64,000 bases of DNA from Gnomoniopsis sp. IMI 355080 (lineage: Eukaryota; Ascomycota; Sordariomycetes; Diaporthales; Gnomoniaceae), in contig JAPEVC010000004.1 in the NCBI GenBank assembly GCA_027946555.1, positions 248,001-312,000 of the forward strand. Direction: 5' to 3'. The notes beneath the pieces were generated by a model. That model saw only the letters and a program-made list of their open reading frames with translations. It ran no database searches and was not told where the DNA came from. A program made the position numbers and the translations under genes. Positions 47,243-58,710 of this stretch are shown here, piece after piece (position 1 is the stretch's first letter; each line of letters starts with the position of its first letter).

Positions 47243-48313
47243 ATGTCGAACACAATCAAGCAAGCCATTGAGTCAGCAAGGAACAAGACCTCGGAGGTCA
47301 TGGGTGGCGGTGCGAAGAATGCGCAGAGTGAAGGGGCCGCGGTGGCCAATGACTTTCTGCACACCCCGTATATGAGAGCGGCGCTGCCGTTCATCAACGG
47401 AGGCATAAGTGGCATGGTCGCCACCACGGTGATTCAGCCCGTCGACATGATCAAAGTGCGAATCCAGTTGGCCGGTGAAGGAGCAGCGACCGGACCAAAA
47501 GCGACGCCTCTCTCGGTAACACGCGAAATCCTCGCTAGTGGGAAAGCTCTCGATTTGTATACAGGTCTATCCGCGGGTCTCCTTCGGCAAGCTGTGTATA
47601 CAACCGCACGTCTCGGACTCTTCGACACCTTCATGGGGACCCTGACGGCGCGCGCCAAAGACAAGGGCAAGCAGATTGGGTTCGCAGAGCGGGCAACGGC
47701 AGGTCTTGCCGCAGGTGGTCTTGCTGCGATGGTCGGAAATCCAGCCGACCTGGCCTTGATTCGGATGCAAAGTGACGGCCTGAAGCCCGTGGACCAGCGC
47801 AAGAACTACAAGTCAGTTATCGACGCGCTGTCACGTATTGCCAAGAGCGAAGGCGTGGGTGCGCTATGGGCCGGTGCAACGCCGACTGTCGTCCGGGCGA
47901 TGGCTCTGAACTTTGGGCAGCTGGCCTTCTTCAGTGAGGCCAAGTCTCAACTCAAGACCAAGACAGATTGGTCGCCACGGACGCAGACGCTGAGTGCCAG
48001 TGCAATTGCTGGGTTCTTCGCTTCGTTCTTCTCGCTTCCATTCGACTTTGTCAAGACACGCTTGCAGAAGCAGACAAAAGGACCAGATGGGAAGCTGCCA
48101 TACAAGAGCATGGTAGACTGCTTCGCAAAGGTGGCTAAGGAGGAGGGCGTGCTTCGATTTTATCGTGGTTTTAGCACATACTGTGAGTTGCTCTATTGAA
48201 ATGCCGATTTCAAGTAGCATTCGCTGACTGGACCTGGAACAGACGTTCGGATTGCACCGCATGCCATGGTGACACTCATCGTGGCGGATTATCTTGGCTG
48301 GATCACCAAGTAA
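47243..48313 (+). CDS. Mitochondrial 2-oxoglutarate/malate-type carrier
   Basis: Exons are 47243-48182 and 48243-48313, giving 336 aa. The short second exon encodes the conserved end VRIAPHAMVTLIVADYLGW. Three SLC25 repeats carry PVDMIKVRIQ (about residue 70), NPADLALIRMQSD (about 170) and PFDFVKTRLQKQ (about 270). The second signature with ADLALIRMQ, plus YTTARLGLFD, marks the dicarboxylate/oxoglutarate group. The protein has a roughly 45-residue polar N-terminal extension before the first helix. Expected role: exchange of 2-oxoglutarate for malate or related dicarboxylates across the inner mitochondrial membrane, as in the malate-aspartate shuttle. Oxoglutarate versus other dicarboxylate cannot be settled by eye. 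Confidence 0.9.
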
Positions 48314-48903
48314 TGATGTCAAGGTTCTTTTGGCGTATAGCGAGCCTGAGTTGAGTTGGTATATAGGGGAATGATGTTGGATACTGGTGCCTGGTGTCTC
48401 CTCGAGACGTGATACATTCACAATACTTCTAGTGATGTCGCCTCTTCAATTCTCGTTTTGATTGTGGGAGTGTCGCGTTCTTTTCTTCAGGTCGGTCTCA
48501 ACATTGAGTATGGAATTTCGAACATTGCGGTAGCAGATAAGCAACAACTTTTAGAAATGCATGTCCGTGTTGTCGTGGAGCTTCTTGCAGTCTGCCTGCA
48601 AGGTATGTGTGATGTGATGTGAGGAATAATAAATAAGGAGTATGTAAGTACCTAGGTGTGTGTTGGAATGTCGAAGTTGTTGCGAATGGAATCAAGCCTG
48701 CCAGTGTCCGGGAAGAACCCTGCGGCTGAAGCTCGGGAGGCAGCATATCGATAAGCCCACCCCTGGACGTCACCTCACGGTTCCACGGGTGACGGCGCAA
48801 GCACCAGCGAGGCTTTGACCAAGGCGCATTGTCAATTGCGAGTCCTTGACAAGCCCTTGGAGACTCTGACATACTCCAACATGCCCACTGGCGACCCGGA
48901 GCC
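48314..48903. other. Intergenic between carrier and PAN2
   Basis: No gene is supported; the long minus-strand frame at 48498-49211 overlaps PAN2 exons and is a shadow. TACCTAGGTG lies at 48649-48658 in the PAN2 promoter region. Confidence 0.55.
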
Positions 48904-51900
48904 ATGGATGCGGACTGGGACGAGGTGAGAATGGCCCCCTTCAACCTTTGCCCGTCTAGGCGCGCAAAGGCGCTCCGACAGCGCGCCGTGTCGAGTGTTG
49001 CCATCCTTAACGCAGGTTGACGAAGAGCGTGAAATGCTCTGCTTGTGTCGCGACTCGCTGAGCTCGTAAATGGCCTCTGCGCATATACGGGAGAGGATAC
49101 ATTGAGAGCTGACCAAGATGTCTGCAGTTGAGTCGTCAGCTTCTGCCACCGCCGGGCGGGCAGTCGGTGCCCCCCGGCGTCATCACCGCGCTCGCTTTTG
49201 ACACGACCCAAGAGCTGCTTTGGGCAGGAAATGGATATGTGCGTCTAGCTTTACGTTCCCAAACATTCTACGAGACCTTGCAAACCCTGACGATTCACTA
49301 GGGCCGCGTCACGTCCTTCTACAGCCACAATCTACAAAAATACACTTCGTTCCGTGCGCACCCGCCTTCAGAGGGCGCAGTGCAACAAATTCTATTCAAT
49401 GACAAAGGAGTCATCGTGTTGGGCGCGCGGAGCGTGCACATGGCTATCCGGAGAGGGCTCCCGGTCTGGCCGCATTTGACGTGAGCCCCCGTGCTGCGAG
49501 TATACTGGCCTGGTGTTGGAAGCTGACAGTCGTCGCAATGCAGGGCGGAGGACATGAGAGACCTACGATGCATGAGTTTCACTTCCAAGGCCACATCTGA
49601 AATTCTCGTGGCCGGTATGCAAGACACGATGCTTGTCATCGACACACACAAAGGAGAGATCGTCAAGCGTGTATGTCCAAAACTACTTATACTCTTGAGC
49701 ACGGCTGCTGTCTAACTTTGTCCAGATCCCTACCTCGAGCTACTACATAAGAATGAAGAAAAGTCGGTACATATGCGCCGCCACAAATGATGGCCAAGTA
49801 CACATCCTCGACCCCGTCAAATTCACCGTCATACACAAGTGGCGAGCCCATTCTGCATTCATCAACGACATGGATGTTCAGGAAGAGTACGTCGTCACCT
49901 GCGGTACCTCGCTTAAGCAGCCATCGGGTACCTATATGCTTGACCCGTTTGTTATGGTTTTTGACCTGAAGAACCTGTCCACAATGCCCCCAATTCCGTT
50001 TCCTCCACTCGCGGCTTATGTTCGTATGCACCCGCGCATGCTTACAACGGGCATCGTCGCGTCGCAAGGTGGGCAGATACATGTGGTGGATCTGATGGAT
50101 CCAAATACGAGTAACGTCCGTCAGGCGAATGTTGTAGGCTCCATTCTTACAGGCATAGAAATTGCGCCGTCAGGAGAAGCTATTGCGCTTGCGGATACCG
50201 AATGCTACATGCATCTTTGGGGGTCTCCTGCAAAGTGCCACTTTGTTGAGATGGCACAGCCTACAGAATGGCCAGATGAAGAGTCATTGCAACCACGCAT
50301 TGACTGGAAGGACAACACGTGAGTTTGATGGACTGATTTCTACTTCTTGTGCTTTGTTGACATATATGCCAGCCCCTTGAACTCGGTTGGTGTTCCGTAT
50401 TACAGAGAAACTCTTCTGTCAGCCATGCCGAATAACTCCATCTCTGATGTCGGAGCGCCACCTCCCAAGGTCTCTCAAAGTGACCTCATGAGGATGAACA
50501 AAACCCCTTGGGGCTTTGCTGGTCCGTCCCGAGGCCAGGACACATTCCGTAACCAGGCCGAGGACACACGATCTGCAGTCAAAGGCGCGCTTGCCATACG
50601 GGCACCAAAGTTCCTCAGCGAAAAGGCCAGGGACTCGGCCAAATCTTCCTTAGCTGAGGCTATTATCGAGGCTCAAGTTGACAAGGCTGCACATGCCCTT
50701 GGTTCGACACAGTTGGAGAGCGTGAAAGCAGAAGTTCCGGCCCTCTACCAGAACGTGGAAATACAATTCAGCAAGTACGGCGTGGACGACTTCGACTTTG
50801 AGTTCTACAACAAGACTCGATATGCAGGCTTGGAAAACCACATTGCGAATTCCTATGCAAACTCGCTTCTCCAGGTCCTTCATTTCACACCTCTGGTTCG
50901 AAACCTAGCTCTTCAGCATGCAGCGACAGACTGTCTTAGCGAGAAATGCCTGCTATGCGAACTCGGTTATCTTTCAGACATGCTCCAAAAGACGGAAGGC
51001 TCATCGTGTCATGCGTCTAACTTGTTGAAATGCCTCATCACCCATCCGCCCGCCTTGCGACTTGGACTTCTGGAAGAGGACTCTCGGCAAGGCTCACTCA
51101 CGAAAATGAATCAGGGACTTACTAGGTACCTACTACAGACGATGGCAGATGACTACAGAACTAAATCTCCCGTCCCCATGGCTATGGAGCAAGCTCTGGC
51201 AACGTCGGCCTTGACGACGATTAGATGTTTGAACTGCAGGAACGAGACGAGTAGGTCGGGGTCGTCTTATGTAACAGATCTGACGATTCCTGTGACCAAG
51301 ACGCGCGCTCACCGGGCGCACAAAACCACATTCTCCCAAGTGCTCAAGACCAGCGTTGAGGGTGAAACCCAGACCAGGGGATGGTGTGTACGCTGCAACC
51401 GGTACCAATCACTGCATACAAGAAAGATCATTCAAGGAATCCCCTCAGTTTTGACGCTCAATGTACCCATGCCGGAGAATCGCGACGCCGAGCTGGAGCA
51501 GCGAGTGCTTTGGGCTACCCCCGGCTGGCTACCTGAGGAGATTGGCGTTATAGTCGTTGATGGTTCCTTCTTTTGCTACCAGGGGGATGATCTGAAGTTT
51601 CACCTACAAAGAGGTGCTCATAACATCCAGGTCTACTCGCTCATGGGGCTGTCTGTGAACATTGAGAGTGGGCTGGCGCAGAAGCCACACCTGGCCGCCA
51701 TGTCTCCGGTCGGCGTCGACAGTGGTTCAGCTCACAAATCCCACCTGGTCGCAATGGTCAACAGTAAGTTTTGCCTCGTACGCTTGACGTTTGCGATTGT
51801 ACTAAACGACCGTCTTGTAGCTGCTCATTCCGAGCCAGAGCCACCAGGTGAAAGCCAGTGGCATCTCTTCAACGACTTTTCGGTAAAGCAGATTTCGACC

Positions 51901-52914
51901 GCAGAAGCACTCACCTTCAACACTTGGTGGAAAATGCCATCCGTGCTCGTCTACCAGCTGAAGACCGCAAATAACAAACTCGACACAGAGTGGGTCAACA
52001 ATATCGACACATCTGTCCTACATATGGACTTCAAGTACGTACCTCTCCACCCTTGCCCCATCCATGCCTTTGTCTAATATTCCTCGAGACCCGACGCAAA
52101 GGAACACCCTTACCGCATCCTAGACCCGAACACAGAGCGACCCGGCCCACACACCACCGTCGCGCTCGACACTGAATTCGTCCTCGCCAAGCAATCAGAA
52201 GTGGAAATGAAGTCGGATGGCATTAGAGAAGTCATCCGGCCCAACTTTCATGCTCTGGGCCGTGTGTCTATTGTACGTGGTGAGGGCGAGGATGAAGGAC
52301 TAGCATTTATCGACGACTGGATCCAGGTCAAAGAGCCTGTCATCGACTATCTGCACAAGCACTCGGGAATCTTGCCCGGCGATCTCGACCCGCGCACGAG
52401 CAATCACTGCTTGGTTTCGCTCAAGATCGCCTACAAGCGTCTCTGGGTGCTTCTTAACCTTGGTTGCAAGTTCGTGGGCCACGGTCTCAAGGGAGACTTT
52501 CGCGTGATCAACATTCAAGTGCCCAAGGCCCAGATCATTGATACTATTGATCTCTTTTATCAAAAGAACTATCGCCGCAAGCTGAGTCTCAAATTCTTGG
52601 CGTGGTACCTTCTCAAGGAAGGCATCCAGGTCGATACACATGACTCAATAGAGGACGCAAGGATTGCGCTCAAGCTGTACCGCAAGTGGTTGGAATTTGA
52701 GGATGCTGGAATAACAAAGAGCATGCTCGCCGAAGTCTATCGTGTGGGTGATGGCGTGGGCTTCAAGCCGCCTGGGTCAGAGCCACCGCCGCAGATTGGA
52801 AGGACAACGCCTCCTGGTCAGGCTGATGGTCCGTCCACGCCTATAAGAAAGGGTGGCACGGGCGTGACTTCTTTGAGTATGTTCACACCTGGTGGAAGCT
52901 CGCCGCTTCGATAG
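48904..52914 (+). CDS. pan2: Pan2, catalytic subunit of the Pan2-Pan3 deadenylase
   Basis: There are eight exons: 48904-48924, 49128-49238, 49302-49480, 49544-49670, 49726-50318, 50373-51763, 51821-52038 and 52102-52914, giving 1150 aa. The first exon encodes only MDADWDE. An N-terminal WD40 domain follows (about 15-320; FDTTQELLWAGNGY, YVRMHPRM), then a Pan3-binding linker. A ubiquitin-hydrolase-like domain (about 480-850) lacks the catalytic Cys (NSYANSLLQ). A C-terminal DEDD exonuclease has ALDTEFV, HGLKGDFRVI and HDSIEDARIAL. It shortens mRNA poly(A) tails in the cytosol. For exon 7 the second of two GT donors (52039) was chosen, since the first (52035) breaks frame with the exonuclease exon. 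Confidence 0.95.
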
Positions 52915-53331
52915 AGTCTAGTGGATGCTGTGGTATAAAGGACGTCAAGTATTAGAAGCAGTCACTCCCCCGGGGAACGGAAAGCCATCCCTGAAATCAA
53001 ACGATTTGTGAATTCCACCACGTAGGAGGAGCTAATACTAATACCTCTCATAAAAAGAAGGCACCGCTATAAATTGAATTCCCATCCCTTTAGAGAGAGC
53101 GACTCCGTCCTGTGTAATATCAAAGTCCCGTTCCCATCGAAAAGCAATGCCAAAAAAGGTGGTAAGGATGATGCGATCCAGACTGACGCCTCCGGACAGA
53201 ACCCATTCCATCTATCTGACGAGTTCAAGACGGAATAATCGCCATCACGATGATTCACCAGCGGATCATCCACAACAGGGGTCATCCGCCACAGGAACAA
53301 CTCCATCAAACGATCGGACTAGGATAATCGC
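52915..53331. other. Convergent 3' intergenic region
   Basis: This holds the 3' UTRs of PAN2 and the repeat protein; nothing else is supported. Confidence 0.5.
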
Positions 53332-54651
53332 CTAGATCTGAGTTTCCGTCTTCCTCCTCTTTGTCTCAACTGCATCGTACGACGCCGATCGCTTGTTGCC
53401 GACGGACTTGTTCACGTCCGTCGGGTCTGGGCTGGCCGTCGTAGAGGCTGTACTCTGCTCTTCCCCGGGTCCAGGGGTTACGAACAAGCTAGAAGACAAC
53501 CTCGATGTCGTGCTTCGGCGATACTGGCTCTGCTCTTCACCGGGTTCAGGAGACACGAACAAGCTGGAAGACAACCGCGATGTCGTACTTCGACGATTCT
53601 GGCTCTGCTCTTCCCCGGGTCCAGGAGATACGAACAAGCCGGATGTGGTACTTCGGCGATTTTGGCTTCGCTCGCGAAGGCTCTCAGCTCCTTCTGATTC
53701 GTTCTCAGAGTCGTCATCGTCATCGATATAAATAACCTCCCTCTCTTTCTCTTGTGACGCCAGCTCAGTGTGGGCATTCATACGAGTGACGAACACTCGT
53801 TCTTCCTCAGTGTCAGAATCGCTGTTGTCGTCGATCACAATGATTGCGTCTCCTCTGTCTCCTGACGGCAACTCAGGGGGAGCAGACATATGAGTCACGA
53901 GCTCTCGTCCTTCTTCAGTCTCAGAGGCCTCATTGTCATCGATGACGATGACCCCTTCTCTTTGTCTTGATGGAAGGTCAGGAGGGGCAGACATGTGAGT
54001 CAAGAACCCTCGTTCATTTCCAGTCTCAGAGTGCTGATCGTCCTCGATGATGTTGACCTCTTCTTCTGTCTTTCCGGACGGTAGCTCAGGGGGTGCAGAC
54101 ATATGGGTCATAACCACCCGTCCTTCTGCAGTCTCCAAGCTCTGGTCGTCGTCGATAGTAGAGACCTCCACCGCTCTCTCTCTTGATGGAAGGTCAGGCG
54201 GGGCAGACATGTGAGTCACCCCTCGTTCTTCTTCAGTCTCAGCGTCGTCATCGTCATCGATGACAATGACGTCTCCTTCTCTTCTCTCTCCAGACGGTAG
54301 GTCAGGGTTCGCAGACTTATAAGTCGCAGAACCTCCTCCTGCTGCAGTCTGTCGTTGAGGACCGTCTTCATTTCCATCCTCGTCTTCATCCTCGATGTCC
54401 TCGTCTCTGCTACTGTCACTGCTGCTGCTGTCACTAGCACTCTCACTCTCACTGCTATAGTCCCGATCCAGATCGTTGTCCTCAAGGTGAGGCTGGTCGA
54501 GAATACCCAAAACGAGTCGATGGTCGTCGTCTCCAGGGGACCATTTTCCTTCAAGATCAGGGAAGAACGGGAGGAGTGATTCGAGGCGACAAACCGCGGC
54601 TTTTTCTGGGGTATTTCTCATCCGAGCGGTCCTAGGAGTTTGTTTTAGCAT
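53332..54651 (-). CDS. Acidic tandem-repeat protein with serial SUMO-interaction-like motifs
   Basis: A single frame of 439 aa. A short N-terminal part (about 1-60; ESLLPFFPDLEGKW) is followed by a Ser/Asp/Glu run. Six repeats of about 36 residues come next (about 110-325), each opening with a version of HMSAPPDLPS and then four hydrophobic residues before acids: VIVIDDD, VSTIDDD, VNIIEDD, VIVIDDN, IIVIDDN, VIYIDDD. This is the form of a SUMO-interaction motif. Three repeats of about 25 residues with RRSTTS, SLFVSP and GPGEEQ follow, then a basic tail with KRRKTE. I recognise no family. An alternative start joins a 14-nt exon 54707-54694 (Met-Asp-Leu-Asn) to 54631 through a 62-nt GTGAG...CTCCTAG intron. 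SUMO binding is inferred. It is probably nuclear. Confidence 0.7.
   Translation of the reverse strand: MLKQTPRTARMRNTPEKAAVCRLESLLPFFPDLEGKWSPGDDDHRLVLGILDQPHLEDNDLDRDYSSESESASDSSSSDSSRDEDIEDEDEDGNEDGPQRQTAAGGGSATYKSANPDLPSGERREGDVIVIDDDDDAETEEERGVTHMSAPPDLPSRERAVEVSTIDDDQSLETAEGRVVMTHMSAPPELPSGKTEEEVNIIEDDQHSETGNERGFLTHMSAPPDLPSRQREGVIVIDDNEASETEEGRELVTHMSAPPELPSGDRGDAIIVIDDNSDSDTEEERVFVTRMNAHTELASQEKEREVIYIDDDDDSENESEGAESLRERSQNRRSTTSGLFVSPGPGEEQSQNRRSTTSRLSSSLFVSPEPGEEQSQYRRSTTSRLSSSLFVTPGPGEEQSTASTTASPDPTDVNKSVGNKRSASYDAVETKRRKTETQI
53450..53680 (-). repeat. Three tandem 66-75-bp coding repeats
   Basis: Copies encode 22, 25 and 25 residues with RRSTTS and PGEEQ; the first-translated copy lacks the SRLSSS part. 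On the plus strand the word tctgctcttc recurs at the start of each. Confidence 0.85.
53680..54325 (-). repeat. Six tandem coding repeats of about 108 bp with SIM-like cores
   Basis: On the plus strand gcagacat and its variants recur at about 53881, 53987, 54097, 54207 and 54309, and a diverged copy sits near 53773. The spacing is 102-110 bp, near 36 codons. Copies differ by substitutions and small in-frame indels, so the array is old enough to have diverged while the hydrophobic-acidic core remains. Confidence 0.85.
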
Positions 54652-54961
54652 CTGGAGAAAGTGACAGCCTCAGATCGAACAAATGACTCTCACCTATTGA
54701 GGTCCATCACCGCGCTGACATCTCTCACTGCGCTCTTCTGTCTCGCACAGCCGGCGTTCATTCTCGCAGTATCGTACAGCCTAATCCAACTCATATTTCG
54801 AAGCCTATGTCTGTTAGCAGACACTCAGAGACCATATGTACGAGCTCGTTTTTGCTGAGAACGAAGAAGGAGTACGATATGATACTGACATGTGGAGGTA
54901 GTCCCAGCCTCTACAGACTCGTAGCGCCCTATACACTTATGCGTCAGTACCCATTATTCCA

Positions 54962-56617
54962 CTATGCATCGGAAGTATCATACCGCTTCAATCGATAGTT
55001 CGGCTGCTGCACTGTAGCTTCTAGTGCAAATTGAATGTGGTAAGAGGCTTCGAGAGGCCGACGGGTTCGGGACTCGTCAATATGAATGACAAGCGTGTCC
55101 AGTCGCTTCATATCCATTAGACGTGCCAGAGGCATTGACCTGTAACTCTGGCTCTTTCTCGGATCGTAACCCTTATCAGCCTCCGCAAAGCGCACGCAAG
55201 AGCCTCCCTGCCAGTGAAGTTCCTATGGGGTGTGAATATTACCTGAGCTGGCTGCTAATAAGACGAGACAACTTACAAGGTGCGCGATTCTCTGAAGCCT
55301 AGCATCCCCTATGCCGTTGCAGAAGCGGCCGAATTCCCCAAAGGAGGAGAAGGCGAAGGTGTTCTTGCCATAGAAGACATGAGCTCCAAAGTAATTCCAC
55401 TTTCGATTAACACGTAATGGCGAAAGAAGCTTGTTGGGGTCGATTGTATCTCGAGTAAGAGAGATGTAGGCTCGCTTACCGTTGGAGATATAGATTCGTC
55501 CAGGAAGCCGCTTTGCGGTGCGGAAATTTGCTGGAGGCTTATAAGGGTCCAGCCTGGAGAAAATGTGGACAACGCGCCCGGAGAAGAAAAGCGCTTTGCT
55601 AAGGATATTGAGGAGGATTGTCGCTGGAAGTTTGTTGAAACCCTCGAAATCGGCCTGGATAGGACGTGGTATGAAAGTAGTACCAGCACGAGGAGTATCG
55701 GAGTCTCCAGAGGCAACAGAATCATCGTCTTGTAAATCTTCGGGATACTTTAGTCGAATATCCGGGTGGAGGAGCCCAGGATTGACAGGTATGTTCCCTT
55801 GTTTATATTGCGCTTTCCAGACCTTCTCCCAAGCTCCCATGTCGATGACATTGTGGTTACGGCGGAGAGTTTGGTAAAATTCCCGTAGGTCGCCTTTCCA
55901 AGCATCTGGTGTGGCTCGATGAGACGTGTTAGGGTTTGGAACACTGCGGAACCTCTTGCCATCCTCCGGGTCGATACCGTTGAGACGTAGGATGACTTTG
56001 AGGCGGCGAATCTTCTCTTCATTCTCATCCAGCTTCACTTCCAGAGCTTTAATCTTCTTGACCAAAGCTTTCACCTGTGCATTGTCCTTGATCTTCTCTC
56101 TCAGAGTTCGGATTTTACCTTGCGAAACACTTAATCTCAGGCTCTTCGCCTTGATAATATTGCACTTGTCTTCGAGAACTTTCTCTCGGCGCTCGAGGCG
56201 CTTGTGCAAGATCTTGCATGGACCACAGCCTAAAGAAGGCTGAGCTTGGTTCGGGCCGTCGTCAGGCTCATCAACGGGGTCCCTCCATTCCCCTTCTTTT
56301 GCCATGTCTTCATCGTTCAACAGTTCATCTTCGTCTGCACCGGAAGAGCCCTCCGGGGAGTCGAACTCGTGGCTTCCCTGATCAGCGCCAGCTTGCTGAT
56401 GATCACCATGAATACTATCCTCCTCTTCGTTATCGCTTTGAGCCTCAGGTGACAGAGTGCGAGAGCCGTGATCCTGGTCGACGAACATGCTGCTTTCATC
56501 TTGCTCGTGCGACTGAAGACGGCCGTGATTGAACATTGGAAGGTCCTCACGAGACCCCTCACGTTGCTGCGAGAGATCTCCATTGGACCCATCGCCCACC
56601 TGTTCGTCGGAATTCAT
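54962..56617 (-). CDS. Uncharacterised fungal protein with coiled coil and F-box-associated-type C terminus
   Basis: Exons are 56617-55277 and 55222-54962, giving 533 aa; the second exon begins ELHWQGGSCVRFAEADKG and completes the domain. Residues 1 to about 125 are acidic and disordered. CGPCKILHKRLERREK opens a long coiled coil to about 215. A linker has DMGAWEKVWKAQYKQG. From about 325 comes LPATILLNILSKALFF, an F-box-like helix, followed by YISLTRDTIDPNKLLSPLRVNRKWNYFG split around Arg/Lys residues, then AHVFYGKNTFAFSSFGEFGRF. This last pattern is familiar from large fungal families of unknown function. A substrate adaptor role is possible but unproven. The start is the first ATG giving MNSDEQVGDG. 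Confidence 0.72.
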
Positions 56618-57535
56618 GTTAATAGTCAGGTGCAGGTGACAGCCTGGAGAAATTTGAGTGTGGACGCTTTGAATTGCAGTGAAGGACAACTTCCGTCTTT
56701 AGAAAAGCAAAAATGGCAAAGAAGACAGCACGCGGATAGAAAAGAGAAGAAATTCCAGAACGAACGTTCGGTGAAGCTTGTGTCTTTCTGTTGCTGGGAA
56801 AGAGGTAAGTGTTGTTTGAGGGTCTGCAATCTACTTGGGTATTCTGGTCTTGGTAAGAAGACTTGTGAGATGATTGCAAGAGCCGAATTGATTGCAAGAG
56901 TCGACTTAATTGCAAGAGCCGAGTTAACTGCCACAAAACAAATCCCGAATAGGCGACGGACTTCCCAAGGGACTGTTTGATTTGAGTTGTTGAGGGTGGT
57001 AGTTCTGTGTTTGGTCGGGGAAGAATTGAAGTGGTTTGAGATGATACGAAAGCGAACAGCTCAAGAGAGGTGGAGACTAAAAGTGATTTGGATGATATGA
57101 TGAGAGTTTGAGAGACGCAGATGTGGAATGGAAGGAAGACAAGGGGACACTACGGTCCTGAAGAAGAAGGAAGCGAAACCACTAAGTGTGTTGGACATCC
57201 AGGCTGATGTGAGGTTGAATGAATGGGTTTGCTGCAGGAAGATATCAGCCTCGAGACTGAAGAATGCTCAGATAGCGCCACACAGATGCTAGTCAAAACC
57301 CTCTGTCATCCTATGAGAGTGTCTGTTGAGCGAGATCCATTCTCACATCCAGTCACAACGTATTTCCTCTGCTCGAAGTTGCCTCGACGATGTTTCTTGC
57401 CTATTATGGACTTATTCATGCTTGGGGGTATTTGCCTATCCAACCCGGCTACGGAATCGTGACCCTTCCCAATCTGATCAACTATCGCTTTGAAGTATGA
57501 CTTTCCTGATCGCAGTTCTCCCGTCTGTATGACTT
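56618..57535. other. Intergenic with an 18-bp triplicate
   Basis: No gene is supported between FBP1's 3' end and the coiled-coil gene's promoter. The stretch is purine-rich on the plus strand near 56700-57200 and contains the 18-bp repeat at 56873-56926. Confidence 0.5.
56873..56926. repeat. 18-bp tandem repeat, three copies
   Basis: Copies at 56873, 56891 and 56909 read attgcaagagccgaattg with two to four changes. It lies about 260-310 bp upstream of the minus-strand coiled-coil gene. Confidence 0.9.
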
Positions 57536-58710
57536 TCATTTGTGGAACTTCTTGACCTTCTCCATCTCATCCCAGCTACCCATGAAGATTCCTGACCTAT
57601 CGTGGATGTGTCTGAAATTGCACACATTAGTAAAAGGCCTCTTTTGACGCAGGATTTGGTTTCACTTACTCTGGGACGACGTCCAGCATCCTCTCCATCT
57701 TGCTGTTCAAAGCCTGTCCGCCAGCATTCTCAAACACCATGGCCATAGGTGCACATTCATACAAAATCCTCAGTTTGCCCTTCGGGCTCTTCTTGTCGGC
57801 AGGGTACGCAAATACACCTCCATACAGCAGCGTCCGATAGGCATCGGCCACCATTGATCCGATATACCGTGCGCTGTAGGGCTTGCCCTTGCCATCCTCG
57901 CCCTGAGGCTGCTTCAGGCTCTCAAAGTATGCCTTGACATTATCCTCCCAGTACAGCGAATTACCCTCATTGACGGAGTAGATGGCCCTTTGTTTGGGCA
58001 GGCGCATGTTGGGGTGGGTGAGAATGAACTCGCCGACGCCGTTGTCGAGGGTAAAGCCCTGGACACCGCCGCCCTTCATGGTGATAACTAGCTGAGCAGA
58101 AGCGCCGTACATGGTGAAACCAGCGGCAACCAGTTCTGTGCCGGGCTTGAGGATATCCTCCTTGGTGCCTGTGGACCCCTCGGCCAGTTTGTGAATGGCG
58201 AAGATGGTGCCAACAGAGACACCAGCGTCCAGGTTCGAGGAGCCGTCAATAGGGTCGCATGCAACGGCGTAGCGTGCGCCGGTAGTCTCCTTGTTGAAGA
58301 AAATGATCTCCTCCTCCTCCTCGGAGACGAGTAAAGCACATTTGCCAGAGGAGCGCATAGCGGCAATGAACAGGTCGTTTGAGATAACGTCGAGTTTCTT
58401 TTGTTCATCGCCGGTGGTGTTGGAGGAACCGGCAAGGCCAGTCAGGTTAATTAGAGTTGCGCGGCGGATATAGTATGCTATGGACTTGAAGGAGAATTGC
58501 AGAGCGTGGCAGAGAAGTCTGAAGCGCAAGTTTGATTAGCTGATGGGTCAATTGGAGAGGCATGTTTGCAGGGACATCTTACGTGAAGTCACCCGTTGCC
58601 TCCTTGACCTTCACTTGCTCTTCCGTCAAGAACCGGGTCAAGGTCACAATGTTGGTGTTGATGGCCTCCTCGACGCCATTGCTCCCATTAGCGCCTACTT
58701 GGTTAGACAT
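57536..58710 (-). CDS. fbp1: Fructose-1,6-bisphosphatase
   Basis: Exons are 58710-58583, 58518-57670 and 57611-57536, giving 350 aa, the usual length. It opens MSNQVGANGSNGVEEAINTN, then NIVTLTRFLTEEQ. Landmarks are LDVISNDLF, LVSEEEEEII, the metal-binding signature DPIDGSSNLDAG (about residue 133), GEFILTHPNM, the substrate-site YSARYIGSMVADAYRTLLYGG, and KLRILYECAPMAMVFENAGG, close to the end. The short last exon supplies HIHDRSGIFMGSWDEM. It converts fructose-1,6-bisphosphate to fructose-6-phosphate, the committed cytosolic step of gluconeogenesis. The leader region is shared with divergent PEX11. Regulation by carbon source is expected from the family. Confidence 0.97.

Noticed and set aside
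48498..49211. Long minus-strand open frame (237 codons)
   Set aside because: It overlaps PAN2 exons 1 and 2, whose translation matches the family; its own sequence is compositionally random and has no likeness to a family.
52034..52038. First GT donor of PAN2 exon 7 (at 52035)
   Set aside because: It resembles GTACGT but gives a frame clash with the DEDD exonuclease exon; the donor four bases later keeps frame.
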